A stretch of DNA of 13,026 bases from UBA4582 sp047630175 (GTDB lineage Bacteria > Pseudomonadota > Gammaproteobacteria > Pseudomonadales > Azotimanducaceae): the NCBI GenBank assembly GCA_047630175.1, contig JBLHVI010000091.1:1-13026 (forward strand), written 5' to 3'. The notes under the pieces were generated by a model. It saw nothing but the letters and a program-made list of their open reading frames with translations, was not told the DNA's origin and did no database searches. Position 1 is the stretch's first letter, and every line of letters starts with the position of its first letter. This document shows, in pieces, positions 1 to 6,100 of this stretch. A program made the position numbers and the translations under genes.

Positions 1-764
1 CGCTGTCACAATTCATGATCGATTTGCATACCGATGTGCACGGCTATGAAGAAATCTATGTGCCCTATCTGGTGAACGCAGATTCACTGCGGGGTACAGG
101 CCAATTACCAAAATTTGAGGCCGACTTGTTTAAAATCGAAGAAGAGCGTGACCTGTATTTGATTCCCACCGCGGAAGTACCCGTCACCAATATGGCACGC
201 GACCGTATCTTTGCTGCCACTGAGATGCCTGTGCGCTTTGTGTGTCACTCGCCGTGTTTCCGCAGTGAAGCGGGCAGCTATGGCCGTGACACTCGAGGCA
301 TGATTAGGCAACATCAATTCGACAAGGTTGAATTAGTACAGATGGTCCGGCCCGAAGACTCGGCCGCCGCCCACGAGGCCCTCACGAAACACGCCGAGGC
401 GGTGCTGCAGAGACTGGATTTGCCTTACCGGGTGATGAACCTGTGTGGTGGTGATTTGGGCTTTGCCGCAACCCGTACTTATGATTTGGAGGTTTGGTTA
501 CCTGGCCAGAATCAATATCGGGAAATTTCGTCTTGCAGTAACTTTCAAGATTTTCAGGCCCGCCGTATGCAAGCGCGCTGGCGTAATCCGGAGACGGGTA
601 AGCCTGAGCTACTGCACACACTTAATGGCTCTGCACTGGCAGTGGGGCGCACACTGTTGGCGGTTGTCGAAAACTACCAGCAGGCTGACGGCTCTGTGCG
701 CATTCCCCAAGTACTGCAAGGCTATATGAATGGGCTCTCAGAGATATCTTTTGCAAAGCGCTAA
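1..764 (+). CDS. serS: Seryl-tRNA synthetase, C-terminal part (5' end outside the window)
   Basis: This cytoplasmic class II aminoacyl-tRNA synthetase charges tRNA-Ser (and tRNA-Sec) with serine. The reading frame is open from base 3, and the first in-frame ATG (base 15) is internal. About 253 residues are present against roughly 430 in the family, so the N-terminal coiled-coil arm and the start of the catalytic core are missing. Visible landmarks are the PTAEV serine-binding loop (about 165-180), the motif 2 segment with FRSEAGSYGRDTRG (258-300), and motif 3 near the C-terminus with NGSALAVGRTLLAVVEN. The end, with VLQGY and ISFAKR, matches the usual C-terminus, so the 3' end is intact. Only 33 bp separate it from cysG, so the two are probably co-transcribed. 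Identification is certain at family level. Confidence 0.97.
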   Translation, partial: LSQFMIDLHTDVHGYEEIYVPYLVNADSLRGTGQLPKFEADLFKIEEERDLYLIPTAEVPVTNMARDRIFAATEMPVRFVCHSPCFRSEAGSYGRDTRGMIRQHQFDKVELVQMVRPEDSAAAHEALTKHAEAVLQRLDLPYRVMNLCGGDLGFAATRTYDLEVWLPGQNQYREISSCSNFQDFQARRMQARWRNPETGKPELLHTLNGSALAVGRTLLAVVENYQQADGSVRIPQVLQGYMNGLSEISFAKR

Positions 765-797
765 GTGTACAGCGTTAAGCGCTGAGGAATAAACGTC

Positions 798-2180
798 ATG
801 GACTATTTGCCTCTGCATTTTAATCTTAAGGGCCGACGTTGCCTGCTCGTTGGCGGTGGTGAAATCGGCCAGCGTAAAGCCGACTTATTGTTGCAGGCGG
901 GGGCGTCCATTACGGTGGTGGCCTTCGAAATCGGCGCCCCTTTAAGAGCTATGTTAGCTGACGGGTTGGCAGAAGGCCGGCATATCATCATTGAGCGCGG
1001 TTACACCAGCGCTGATATTGTTGGCAAGTCACTCGTCGTTAGTGCTACCGATACGGCTGCAGTTAACGAGCAAGTTGCGAATGATGCCAACGCCATCGGT
1101 ATACCTGTCAACGTAGTCGATAAGCCAGCGCTGTGTTCGGTGATTTTCCCCGCTATTGTCGATCGCTCGCCCGTTGTACTTTCAATCTCAACCGGTGGTA
1201 AATCGCCAGTGTTAACTCGTATGCTGCGGCAATTACTCGAAACGCTTGTGCCAGCCGGCCTAACGAATCTTGCTAATTATATGGGCTCACGCCGTGATGC
1301 CTTGAAGGTCCGTATCACCGATGTCGATGATCGGCGGCGCTTCACTGAAGCCTTTATGGCGTCGCCTGGATACCAGTATGCCATCGACAATAACTATGAA
1401 AAGGCCGATGAATATCTCAATTTACCAGCCGACAAAGCCAAAACAGGTGAAGTGTTTCTGGTAGGTGCGGGCCCTGGTGATGCGGATCTTTTAACGCTTA
1501 AGGCGCTGCAGTTTATGCAGTTGGCTGATATTGTTTTGTATGACAACCTCGTGTCTCCGGCAGTACTGGCGCGGGTGCGGCGCGATGCGACTAAGGAATA
1601 TGTGGGTAAGATTGGCGGCGATGTATCGACCCCACAGGAGAGCATCAACGATAAGCTTGTGCGACTGGCATTAGCGGGTAATCGTGTCTTACGCCTCAAA
1701 GGCGGCGATCCGTTTATATTTGGTCGGGGTGGAGAAGAGCTTGAGTCGTTAGTCGCTGCTGGCATCCCATTTCACGTGGTACCGGGTATCACAGCGGCTT
1801 CAGGTTGCGCGTCATATGCGGGCATCCCGCTGACCCATCGTGATTATTCTCAATCAGTGCGTTTTGTTACCGGGCACCCAAAGCAAGGTAAGGTTAACCT
1901 CAATTGGCGGGAGTTTGCTCAGCGCGATCAAACGGTCGTTTTTTACATGGGTTTAGGCGGGCTTGCGACTATTTGTGAACAACTGATTGCTCACGGCCGT
2001 GGCGAAGACACGCCGGTGGCGGTCATTTATGCCGGTACATTACCAAACCAGCGGGTAATCTGCGGAAATCTGACAACCATTGTAGACGACGTTAAGAAAG
2101 CAGAAATTTCACGTCCTACGCTAATCATTGTTGGTGAAGTCGTACGCTTACGTGAAAAACTCGGATACACAGGGGAGTAG
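798..2180 (+). CDS. cysG: Siroheme synthase CysG (dehydrogenase/ferrochelatase-methyltransferase fusion)
   Basis: This trifunctional enzyme makes siroheme, the cofactor of sulfite and nitrite reductases, from uroporphyrinogen III. The 460 residues match the fused family (457 in Salmonella). The N-terminal part (1-210) is the precorrin-2 dehydrogenase/sirohydrochlorin ferrochelatase module, with the Rossmann GGGEIGQRK motif (19-27) and NVVD (105-108), whose Asp corresponds to the catalytic Asp104 of Salmonella CysG. The C-terminal part (218-455) is the SAM-dependent uroporphyrinogen methyltransferase, with VGAGPGDADLLTLKA, LRLKGGDPFIFGRGGEE (298-314), VPGITAASG and PLTHRDYSQSV. The ATG at 798 has a GAGGA ribosome site 9 nt upstream and gives the normal N-terminus (MDYLPLHFNL). 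By my recalled alignment, the Salmonella phosphoserine Ser128 position is Thr132 here. It follows serS closely and converges on the tus operon, and both sides concern sulfur metabolism. Confidence 0.97.
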   Translation: MDYLPLHFNLKGRRCLLVGGGEIGQRKADLLLQAGASITVVAFEIGAPLRAMLADGLAEGRHIIIERGYTSADIVGKSLVVSATDTAAVNEQVANDANAIGIPVNVVDKPALCSVIFPAIVDRSPVVLSISTGGKSPVLTRMLRQLLETLVPAGLTNLANYMGSRRDALKVRITDVDDRRRFTEAFMASPGYQYAIDNNYEKADEYLNLPADKAKTGEVFLVGAGPGDADLLTLKALQFMQLADIVLYDNLVSPAVLARVRRDATKEYVGKIGGDVSTPQESINDKLVRLALAGNRVLRLKGGDPFIFGRGGEELESLVAAGIPFHVVPGITAASGCASYAGIPLTHRDYSQSVRFVTGHPKQGKVNLNWREFAQRDQTVVFYMGLGGLATICEQLIAHGRGEDTPVAVIYAGTLPNQRVICGNLTTIVDDVKKAEISRPTLIIVGEVVRLREKLGYTGE

Positions 2181-2306
2181 TGGGCACGAAAGCGGAGCCA
2201 ACGTGCTAGCCGTGTTTAATGCCTGTTCAAATTAATCCCTTGCACTGTGTTGATCACAGATATCGCCGGTGATGTGCATCGCGGCGCGGACCCCGGGCAG
2301 TTGCGT

Positions 2307-2663
2307 TCAATCACAATTGTCTGGTTTCGGTAGGCCTGCGAGTTTGGCTACAAGGCGTGCTGGTTTGCCGCCAAACAGCTGCATCAGGTAAATACTGCGG
2401 CCCTTTTCAGTACCCAAGCGGTCACGCACTATCTTGACTAGAACCCGTGCCGGCGGCGATACGTTGAACTGCTGGTAGTAGGTCCGCTCGACATTGATGA
2501 CTTCCCAATGCGCGGGGGTGAGCGTCAGATTGTCTTGCAGCGCCAGTTCGTCTGCGGCTGCTGGAGACCAGTCTGCCATATTTTTAAGGAAGCCTTCTGA
2601 GTCCAGCTTGAGCGTTATCAATTGCCCTAGCTCCAGCGTTTGCTGGCAGGGTGAGTTACGCAC
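2307..2663 (-). CDS. tusE: Sulfur-relay protein TusE (DsrC family)
   Basis: TusE accepts persulfide sulfur from the TusBCD complex and passes it to MnmA, which thiolates U34 of tRNA-Lys, -Glu and -Gln. Family marks are EGFLKNMADW, LTPAHWEVINVERTYYQQF, SPPARVLVK, GTEKGRSIYLMQLF and the C-terminal AGLPKPDNC, where the penultimate Cys117 is the persulfide-carrying residue (penultimate in E. coli TusE too). The 118-residue form starts with GTG at 2663, overlaps tusB by 37 bp and has no clear ribosome site. A TTG at 2621, 5 nt after the tusB stop, has GGAG 9 nt upstream and would give 104 residues. I list the longer form because its LELGQLITLKLD segment fits the usual N-terminal strand, but the start is open. 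It is the last gene of the tusDCBE operon. Confidence 0.93.
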   Translation of the reverse strand: MRNSPCQQTLELGQLITLKLDSEGFLKNMADWSPAAADELALQDNLTLTPAHWEVINVERTYYQQFNVSPPARVLVKIVRDRLGTEKGRSIYLMQLFGGKPARLVAKLAGLPKPDNCD

Positions 2664-2914
2664 AGGCCAACAAAGTGTTGATAGTCAATCATCACTACGC
2701 GAGGATCTATGCGACCTAACAGGCCTCGCGCCTCGACATCAGCCAGAATGGCGTAGACTGTTAACGGCGCTTCAAGCCAGTCGTCGATAGCGTTGACGGC
2801 GCGGGCGCAATAGACACCATCTTCGATTAACACCAGCACGTCATCGGCGCTGGTAAACTGCAGGCATTGACGCAGTGCGCTGGCTTCGGGCGATTTGTTT
2901 ACCGTATGTAGCAT
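2627..2914 (-). CDS. tusB: Sulfur-relay protein TusB (DsrH family)
   Basis: TusB is the small subunit of the cytoplasmic TusBCD complex, which relays sulfur from TusA to TusE for tRNA 2-thiouridine synthesis. Its 95 residues equal the E. coli length. The N-terminus MLHTVNKSP and the segments DDVLVLIEDGVYCA, VYAILADVEARGL and VVMIDYQHFVGLCV follow the family. The ATG at 2914 comes 18 nt after the tusC stop, and the Shine-Dalgarno sequence is weak (GGATC). Its 3' end overlaps the annotated tusE start, which suggests translational coupling. Assignment rests on both sequence and gene order. Confidence 0.92.
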   Translation of the reverse strand: MLHTVNKSPEASALRQCLQFTSADDVLVLIEDGVYCARAVNAIDDWLEAPLTVYAILADVEARGLLGRIDPRVVMIDYQHFVGLCVTHPASKRWS

Positions 2915-2932
2915 TGTTAAGGATCCAGCGTG

Positions 2933-3286
2933 TTAAAAATCAAGAATCGCATCGGCGCTGTGCAGTAACGCCGTTACGCCTGCATCATCAAGTTCGGTTA
3001 GGTTTAACAATAGATCTGCTTTGGTCAAGCCGCGTTGCTGCAGGTCAGTGGCAGAACAGTATAGTTGTTCAACTCCGTAGTCTGCCAGCGCCAGATAAGT
3101 GACCGCATAATCACGGCTGGCGAGGGCATCAGTCTGCTGTAGGCTAAGTATCTGATAGATCCCATCACCGGTGAATAACACGGCGCAATCAACAAACGCC
3201 GACCCCGCCAGTATAGCATCCAGCCCTTCTTGGCCCTGCAGGCTGCCGTGGGGAGGTTTAGATTGGACAAACAGCAGCTTCTTCAT
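2933..3286 (-). CDS. tusC: Sulfur-relay protein TusC (DsrF family)
   Basis: TusC is the middle subunit of the TusBCD heterohexamer of the tRNA 2-thiouridine sulfur relay. Its 117 residues compare with 119 in E. coli. Family features are the N-terminal KKLLFVQSKPPHGSLQGQEGLDA, the central FTGDGIYQIL and the SRDYAVTYLALADYGVEQLYC stretch. The subunit is thought to be structural, since the sulfur-carrying cysteine lies in TusD. The ATG at 3286 is 2 nt after the tusD stop, so the genes are tightly linked and probably translationally coupled. Confidence 0.94.
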   Translation of the reverse strand: MKKLLFVQSKPPHGSLQGQEGLDAILAGSAFVDCAVLFTGDGIYQILSLQQTDALASRDYAVTYLALADYGVEQLYCSATDLQQRGLTKADLLLNLTELDDAGVTALLHSADAILDF

Positions 3287-3288
3287 GG

Positions 3289-3681
3289 TCAGGCCCCGAA
3301 TGTCATAGTACGATCGGCTGTCAGCGCACCGTCAATCAACTGGCCCAGGCCGGAGATTGTAAATTGTGGATCGAGATTACTGGCAGTTTTTTCATAGCGC
3401 TTGGCTTCTGTTTCATCCAACATGCCGCGCCGTAATGCAGAGGCGACGCAGACAATTAACTCCAGTGAGTGGTCCTTGCCAAGTGAGCGCCAGGCTTGAT
3501 GTAGGTCGATCTCGTCTTGAGGAGGAGAGATCAGGGTATTACCGTTGTAAGCACCATCATGATAGAAAAATACCCGGTATATTTCATGGCCGCTGGCTAA
3601 CACCGCGCGGGCAAAGTGCCAAGCCGTTAGCGATGCTTGGGTGGTGTAGGGGCCACCCTGAACGACGATCATAAATTGCAT
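3289..3681 (-). CDS. tusD: Sulfurtransferase TusD (DsrE family)
   Basis: TusD is the catalytic subunit of TusBCD. Its conserved cysteine takes persulfide from TusA and hands it to TusE for tRNA-U34 thiolation. The protein has 130 residues (128 in E. coli). Family marks are FFYHDGAYNGN (38-48), SPPQDEIDL and VCVASALRRGMLDETEA, in which Cys78 has the same number as the active-site Cys78 of E. coli TusD, followed by SNLDPQFTISGLGQL. It is the first gene of the tusDCBE operon. A perfect TATAAT lies 33 bp upstream (3714-3719), but no Shine-Dalgarno sequence precedes the ATG at 3681: the upstream bases read AACCTTCCC. An alternative ATG at 3672 also lacks one. Confidence 0.95.
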   Translation of the reverse strand: MQFMIVVQGGPYTTQASLTAWHFARAVLASGHEIYRVFFYHDGAYNGNTLISPPQDEIDLHQAWRSLGKDHSLELIVCVASALRRGMLDETEAKRYEKTASNLDPQFTISGLGQLIDGALTADRTMTFGA

Positions 3682-3713
3682 GGGAAGGTTTCTGCCTGTC
3701 TTAGTTTAGGTTT

Positions 3714-3719
3714 ATTATA
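3714..3719 (-). promoter_or_regulatory. Candidate -10 box of the tusDCBE promoter
   Basis: On the minus strand a perfect TATAAT lies 33 bp upstream of the tusD start. The -35 partner is poor: TTACCA (3735-3740) matches 4 of 6 consensus bases but with only a 15-nt spacer, and CCTTAC at 17 nt is weaker. The box sits in a short direct repeat (AGGTTTATT at 3708-3716 and 3719-3727 on the plus strand, period 11), which could hold a regulator. Predicted transcription would start near 3707. Assignment is by consensus only. Confidence 0.45.
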
Positions 3720-3857
3720 GGTTTATTCCGGGTTTGGTAAGGATTCCCTTGATAGGCTAGATGTTACACGAACTCGGCATCATGAACGGCGATTTTCTGT
3801 TGGAAGTCTGTCTCTGCGTCAACTTGCCAGCAACAGTGCGACGGGTAAAAAGCGGCC

Positions 3858-3893
3858 AAAAAAAAGCCCCGGTGCGAGATTCGCCCGGGGCTT
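3858..3893 (-). terminator. Rho-independent terminator of yccA
   Basis: A 9-bp perfect stem, AAGCCCCGG at 3864-3872 with CCGGGGCTT at 3885-3893, encloses a 12-nt segment that can form a further 4-bp stem (GCGA with TCGC). Read on the minus strand, it is followed by a run of eight T (3858-3865, partly in the stem). It lies 30 bp past the yccA stop codon (3923), so it terminates leftward transcription from yccA and separates it from the tus operon. Confidence 0.92.
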
Positions 3894-3922
3894 GGTTTAC
3901 TGGCTAGGTTTGCTGGCTAGAT

Positions 3923-4600
3923 TTAATCGTCGCCTCCGAAGAAGCCAAGCAGGTGCAGCAGTGCAGTAAACAGATTGTATATGTTTAGGTACAGGCCAAC
4001 GGTTGCCATGATGTAGTTCGTTTCACCACCGTTAATAATGCGGCTAGTGTCATACAAAATGAAGCCCGACATGAGCATGACCACTGCGGCAGATATCGCT
4101 AGGTGCAGGCCAGAAACGTACCAGCCAAACATCGAACCAACAAACAGCAGCAGCATTGAGCCGACGACAACCCACATACCTGTTATCAAGAAACCCGACA
4201 TAAACGAGAAGTCTTTCTTCGTCAGCAAAACATAGCCAGACAAAGACAGAAAGATCATGCCAGTTAAGCCAGCGGCAGTGACAACAGTCTGAGTGCCTGC
4301 GGCAGATGCCATATACATGTTTAAAATGGGGCCCAGAGAAAAGCCTAGGATGCCCGTGAATGCAAAGACCAGAACAATTCCCCAGCCGGTGTTCTTGAAC
4401 TTACTGATAGCAAACAGCAGGCCGAAGGCGACCAACATAGGGATAAAACCCATATAAGGCGCATTCATTGCCATGGCGACTGCGGCCATGCCCGCGCTGA
4501 ACAGCAACGTCATAGACAACAGTAAATACGTGTTGCGAAGTACTTTATTGGTGCTGACAGCCGAGGTGCGGCCGTCTGAAATAAACTGGGCGTCTGCCAT
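3923..4600 (-). CDS. yccA: YccA-type Bax inhibitor-1 family membrane protein
   Basis: This is an inner-membrane protein of the BI-1/TMBIM family. E. coli YccA is a substrate and modulator of the FtsH protease, and that role is inferred here. The 225 residues (219 in E. coli) contain about seven hydrophobic helices, near 23-45, 50-66, 74-95, 104-126, 135-157, 162-183 and 198-220. The family signature FILYDTSRIINGGETNY (180-196) is clear, and GGETNY points to the YccA branch. The C-terminus ends GFFGGDD. The ATG at 4600 has an excellent CAGGAG ribosome site. Its own terminator follows at 3858-3893, and the upstream region is shared with the divergent phosphatase gene. Placement beside the tus cluster recalls Pseudomonas. 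Confidence 0.93.
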   Translation of the reverse strand: MADAQFISDGRTSAVSTNKVLRNTYLLLSMTLLFSAGMAAVAMAMNAPYMGFIPMLVAFGLLFAISKFKNTGWGIVLVFAFTGILGFSLGPILNMYMASAAGTQTVVTAAGLTGMIFLSLSGYVLLTKKDFSFMSGFLITGMWVVVGSMLLLFVGSMFGWYVSGLHLAISAAVVMLMSGFILYDTSRIINGGETNYIMATVGLYLNIYNLFTALLHLLGFFGGDD

Positions 4601-5017
4601 TCATGATCTCCTGAGTAGACTGACTAAGTTATACAAAATTTTACGGGTGCCCACCGCAATTGCAAGCCTTCGTTATGGCCTAATGGCCTTATTTTCGTGT
4701 GGGCATTATTGCTCAAGGTAAGGTTATCTAACGAAATATGATCAAATCAAGTAGCGTTTGACGGAATAAACATTGCATCAATATCGACACATAGTTCATG
4801 GCCTCGTTACTTCATTCTGTCGTAAAGAGTTATGGTGGCGCTTTAACGAATATCAAGGGTTGATAGGGTGTCGCTGACGCGTGCTAGGCGTAAATCGGCG
4901 AGTTGCAGGTTTGAAGGTTGAAGTCGGGTTTAAGCTGACGCAACGCGTGGGTTCATCTTTTGTTAGTATCTTTTCATTGCCGTTGCAGAAGCAGCGGCAT
5001 AAATTATTGAGTATTAA
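4601..5017. other. Divergent intergenic region between yccA and the phosphatase gene
   Basis: These 417 bp hold the start signals of two divergent genes. The yccA Shine-Dalgarno (CAGGAG on the minus strand) is at its left end. A minus-strand TATAAC (4627-4632) is a possible yccA -10 box, but no -35 box at proper spacing was found. A plus-strand TAGTAT just upstream of 4975 is a weak candidate for the phosphatase gene. I see no convincing small gene, strong hairpin or RNA gene in the rest. Confidence 0.5.
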
Positions 5018-5020
5018 GTG

Positions 5021-5821
5021 ATGTCTACGCTATCTACACCACCCACTACACCACCCACGCAGTCTCGTTTCGTGCCTTTGTCAGGCAGTATCAATTTTCG
5101 CGACATGGGTGGCTATCCTACTCGCGACGGTCGACAGGTTAAGTGGCGCCAGTTATTTCGTTGTGGTTCCCTGAGTATGTTGAACCAGGAGGCGGTCGAT
5201 GCCTTTGCTGAGCTCAATATTGGTGTGATCTGCGATCTGCGTAGGGATGACGAGGCGCAAGGTAGTCCCACCTCGGAGCAGCCACCGTTTGATGTTAGGC
5301 AACATATCCCCATTGCACCGGGCAGTAATGAGATGTTGCGCGAAAGTATTCGGGACCCGAGTCAATCCGCCGCTGATCGCATTCGATTTATGACTGACAT
5401 TACGCGGGAGCTGGCACGCCATCATCACGCAGAATATCGGTTGTTGTTTGATTACCTGCAAGGGTGTGAAGGTGGGTTTTTGTTGCATTGTTCGGCCGGT
5501 AAAGATCGCACTGGCTTCGGGGCTGCGTTGATTCTCGCTGCCCTCGGTGTTGATGACGAGACAATTATGGCGGACTACTTGTTAACCAACGAGGCCGATT
5601 GTCTGCGAACGTTTATGCAAACGCGTATGCGCGTGTTTTATGGCGCAGATTTCGACGATGCGAGCCTAGAAGCGTTGGGTGGTGTGAGGGAGGGCTACTT
5701 GCAAGCTGCATGGGAAGAGATTTATGCCAATCATGGTTCGATGAACGCGTACCTAGATACCATTGGGGTCGATGCACGTGCTCGGGCGGGTCTACAGGGA
5801 CGCTACCTAACGCCCCTGTGA
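5021..5821 (+). CDS. Protein tyrosine phosphatase-like protein (Y_phosphatase3/IphP type)
   Basis: This is a predicted cysteine-based phosphatase of the bacterial tyrosine/dual-specificity family. Seen in the sequence are the N-terminal signature SINFRDMGGYPTRDGRQVKW, the RCGSLSMLN segment, ICDLRRDDEA, and the catalytic P-loop HCSAGKDRTG with nucleophile Cys157 and Arg163 (CX5R). These are followed by FGAALILAALGVDDETIMADYLLTNE, typical of the family. Its natural substrate (protein, phosphoinositide or other) cannot be told from sequence. Length is 266 residues from ATG 5021. A GTG directly before it (5018) is a less likely start, and no strong Shine-Dalgarno is present. No signal peptide is seen, so the enzyme is probably cytoplasmic. 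Near the N-terminus a perfect 12-bp tandem duplication (5034-5057) encodes a repeated Pro/Thr-rich stretch. It is followed 43 bp later by the DUF2256 gene. Confidence 0.9.
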   Translation: MSTLSTPPTTPPTQSRFVPLSGSINFRDMGGYPTRDGRQVKWRQLFRCGSLSMLNQEAVDAFAELNIGVICDLRRDDEAQGSPTSEQPPFDVRQHIPIAPGSNEMLRESIRDPSQSAADRIRFMTDITRELARHHHAEYRLLFDYLQGCEGGFLLHCSAGKDRTGFGAALILAALGVDDETIMADYLLTNEADCLRTFMQTRMRVFYGADFDDASLEALGGVREGYLQAAWEEIYANHGSMNAYLDTIGVDARARAGLQGRYLTPL

Positions 5822-5864
5822 TGGGGCTAAGATCGAGCGGGCTTGCACATATCTAGGATATAAT

Positions 5865-6011
5865 ATGCATCATAAACAGACACTTCCAACAAAAATTTGC
5901 GCAGTCTGTCAGCGGCCCTTCAGCTGGCGAAAAAAATGGGCTCGTGATTGGCCGCAGGTGAAATACTGCTCCAAGCATTGCCAGCGGCAGAGTGGGCTTA
6001 AGCCAAGTTAG
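5865..6011 (+). CDS. DUF2256 family small zinc-ribbon-like protein
   Basis: This 48-residue gene starts at ATG 5865 with an AGGA ribosome site 6 nt upstream. It shows the whole DUF2256 pattern: LPTKICAVCQRPFSWRKKW, then W-PQVKYCS-HC-RQ. Four cysteines, Cys12 and Cys15 (CxxC) and Cys35 and Cys39 (CxxxC), form a likely zinc site, and the protein is strongly basic. The function of the family is unknown. From memory, its members often lie beside cryptochrome/photolyase-related genes, but none is in this window. It sits between the phosphatase and ion-channel genes on the same strand. Conservation of the pattern over the full length makes the gene call firm despite its size. Confidence 0.92.
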   Translation: MHHKQTLPTKICAVCQRPFSWRKKWARDWPQVKYCSKHCQRQSGLKPS

Positions 6012-6065
6012 GCGCCATCCGTTTTTTATTGCCATGGCTTGGCTAGCTATCGCGGAAATGCTGGC

Positions 6066-6071
6066 TATAAT
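6066..6071 (+). promoter_or_regulatory. Candidate -10 box of the ion channel gene
   Basis: A perfect TATAAT lies 29 bp upstream of the channel start codon, giving a predicted leader of about 23 nt. No good -35 box is present: TTGGCT at 6039-6044 has a 21-nt spacer, and the sequence is not a standard extended -10. The call rests on the box and its position only. Confidence 0.4.
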
Positions 6072-6100
6072 CTGCGTTCTTTTTTGTTCGAGCGTTAGCG

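Noticed and set aside
2245..2259. CTGTG-TTGAT-CACAG hairpin between cysG and tusE as terminator or CRP site
   Set aside because: The stem is short without a T-run, and the spacing does not fit TGTGA-N6-TCACA.
4677..4688. GGCC-TAAT-GGCC followed by TTATTTT as a terminator
   Set aside because: The stem is only 4 bp and lies far from the end of any plus-strand gene.
4473..4721. Open frame of 82 codons overlapping the yccA 5' end
   Set aside because: It is antisense to yccA with no start signal or family features.
5812..5827. Hairpin GCCCC/GGGGC at the phosphatase stop codon
   Set aside because: Only 5 bp of stem and no T-run follow, so a terminator is not supported.
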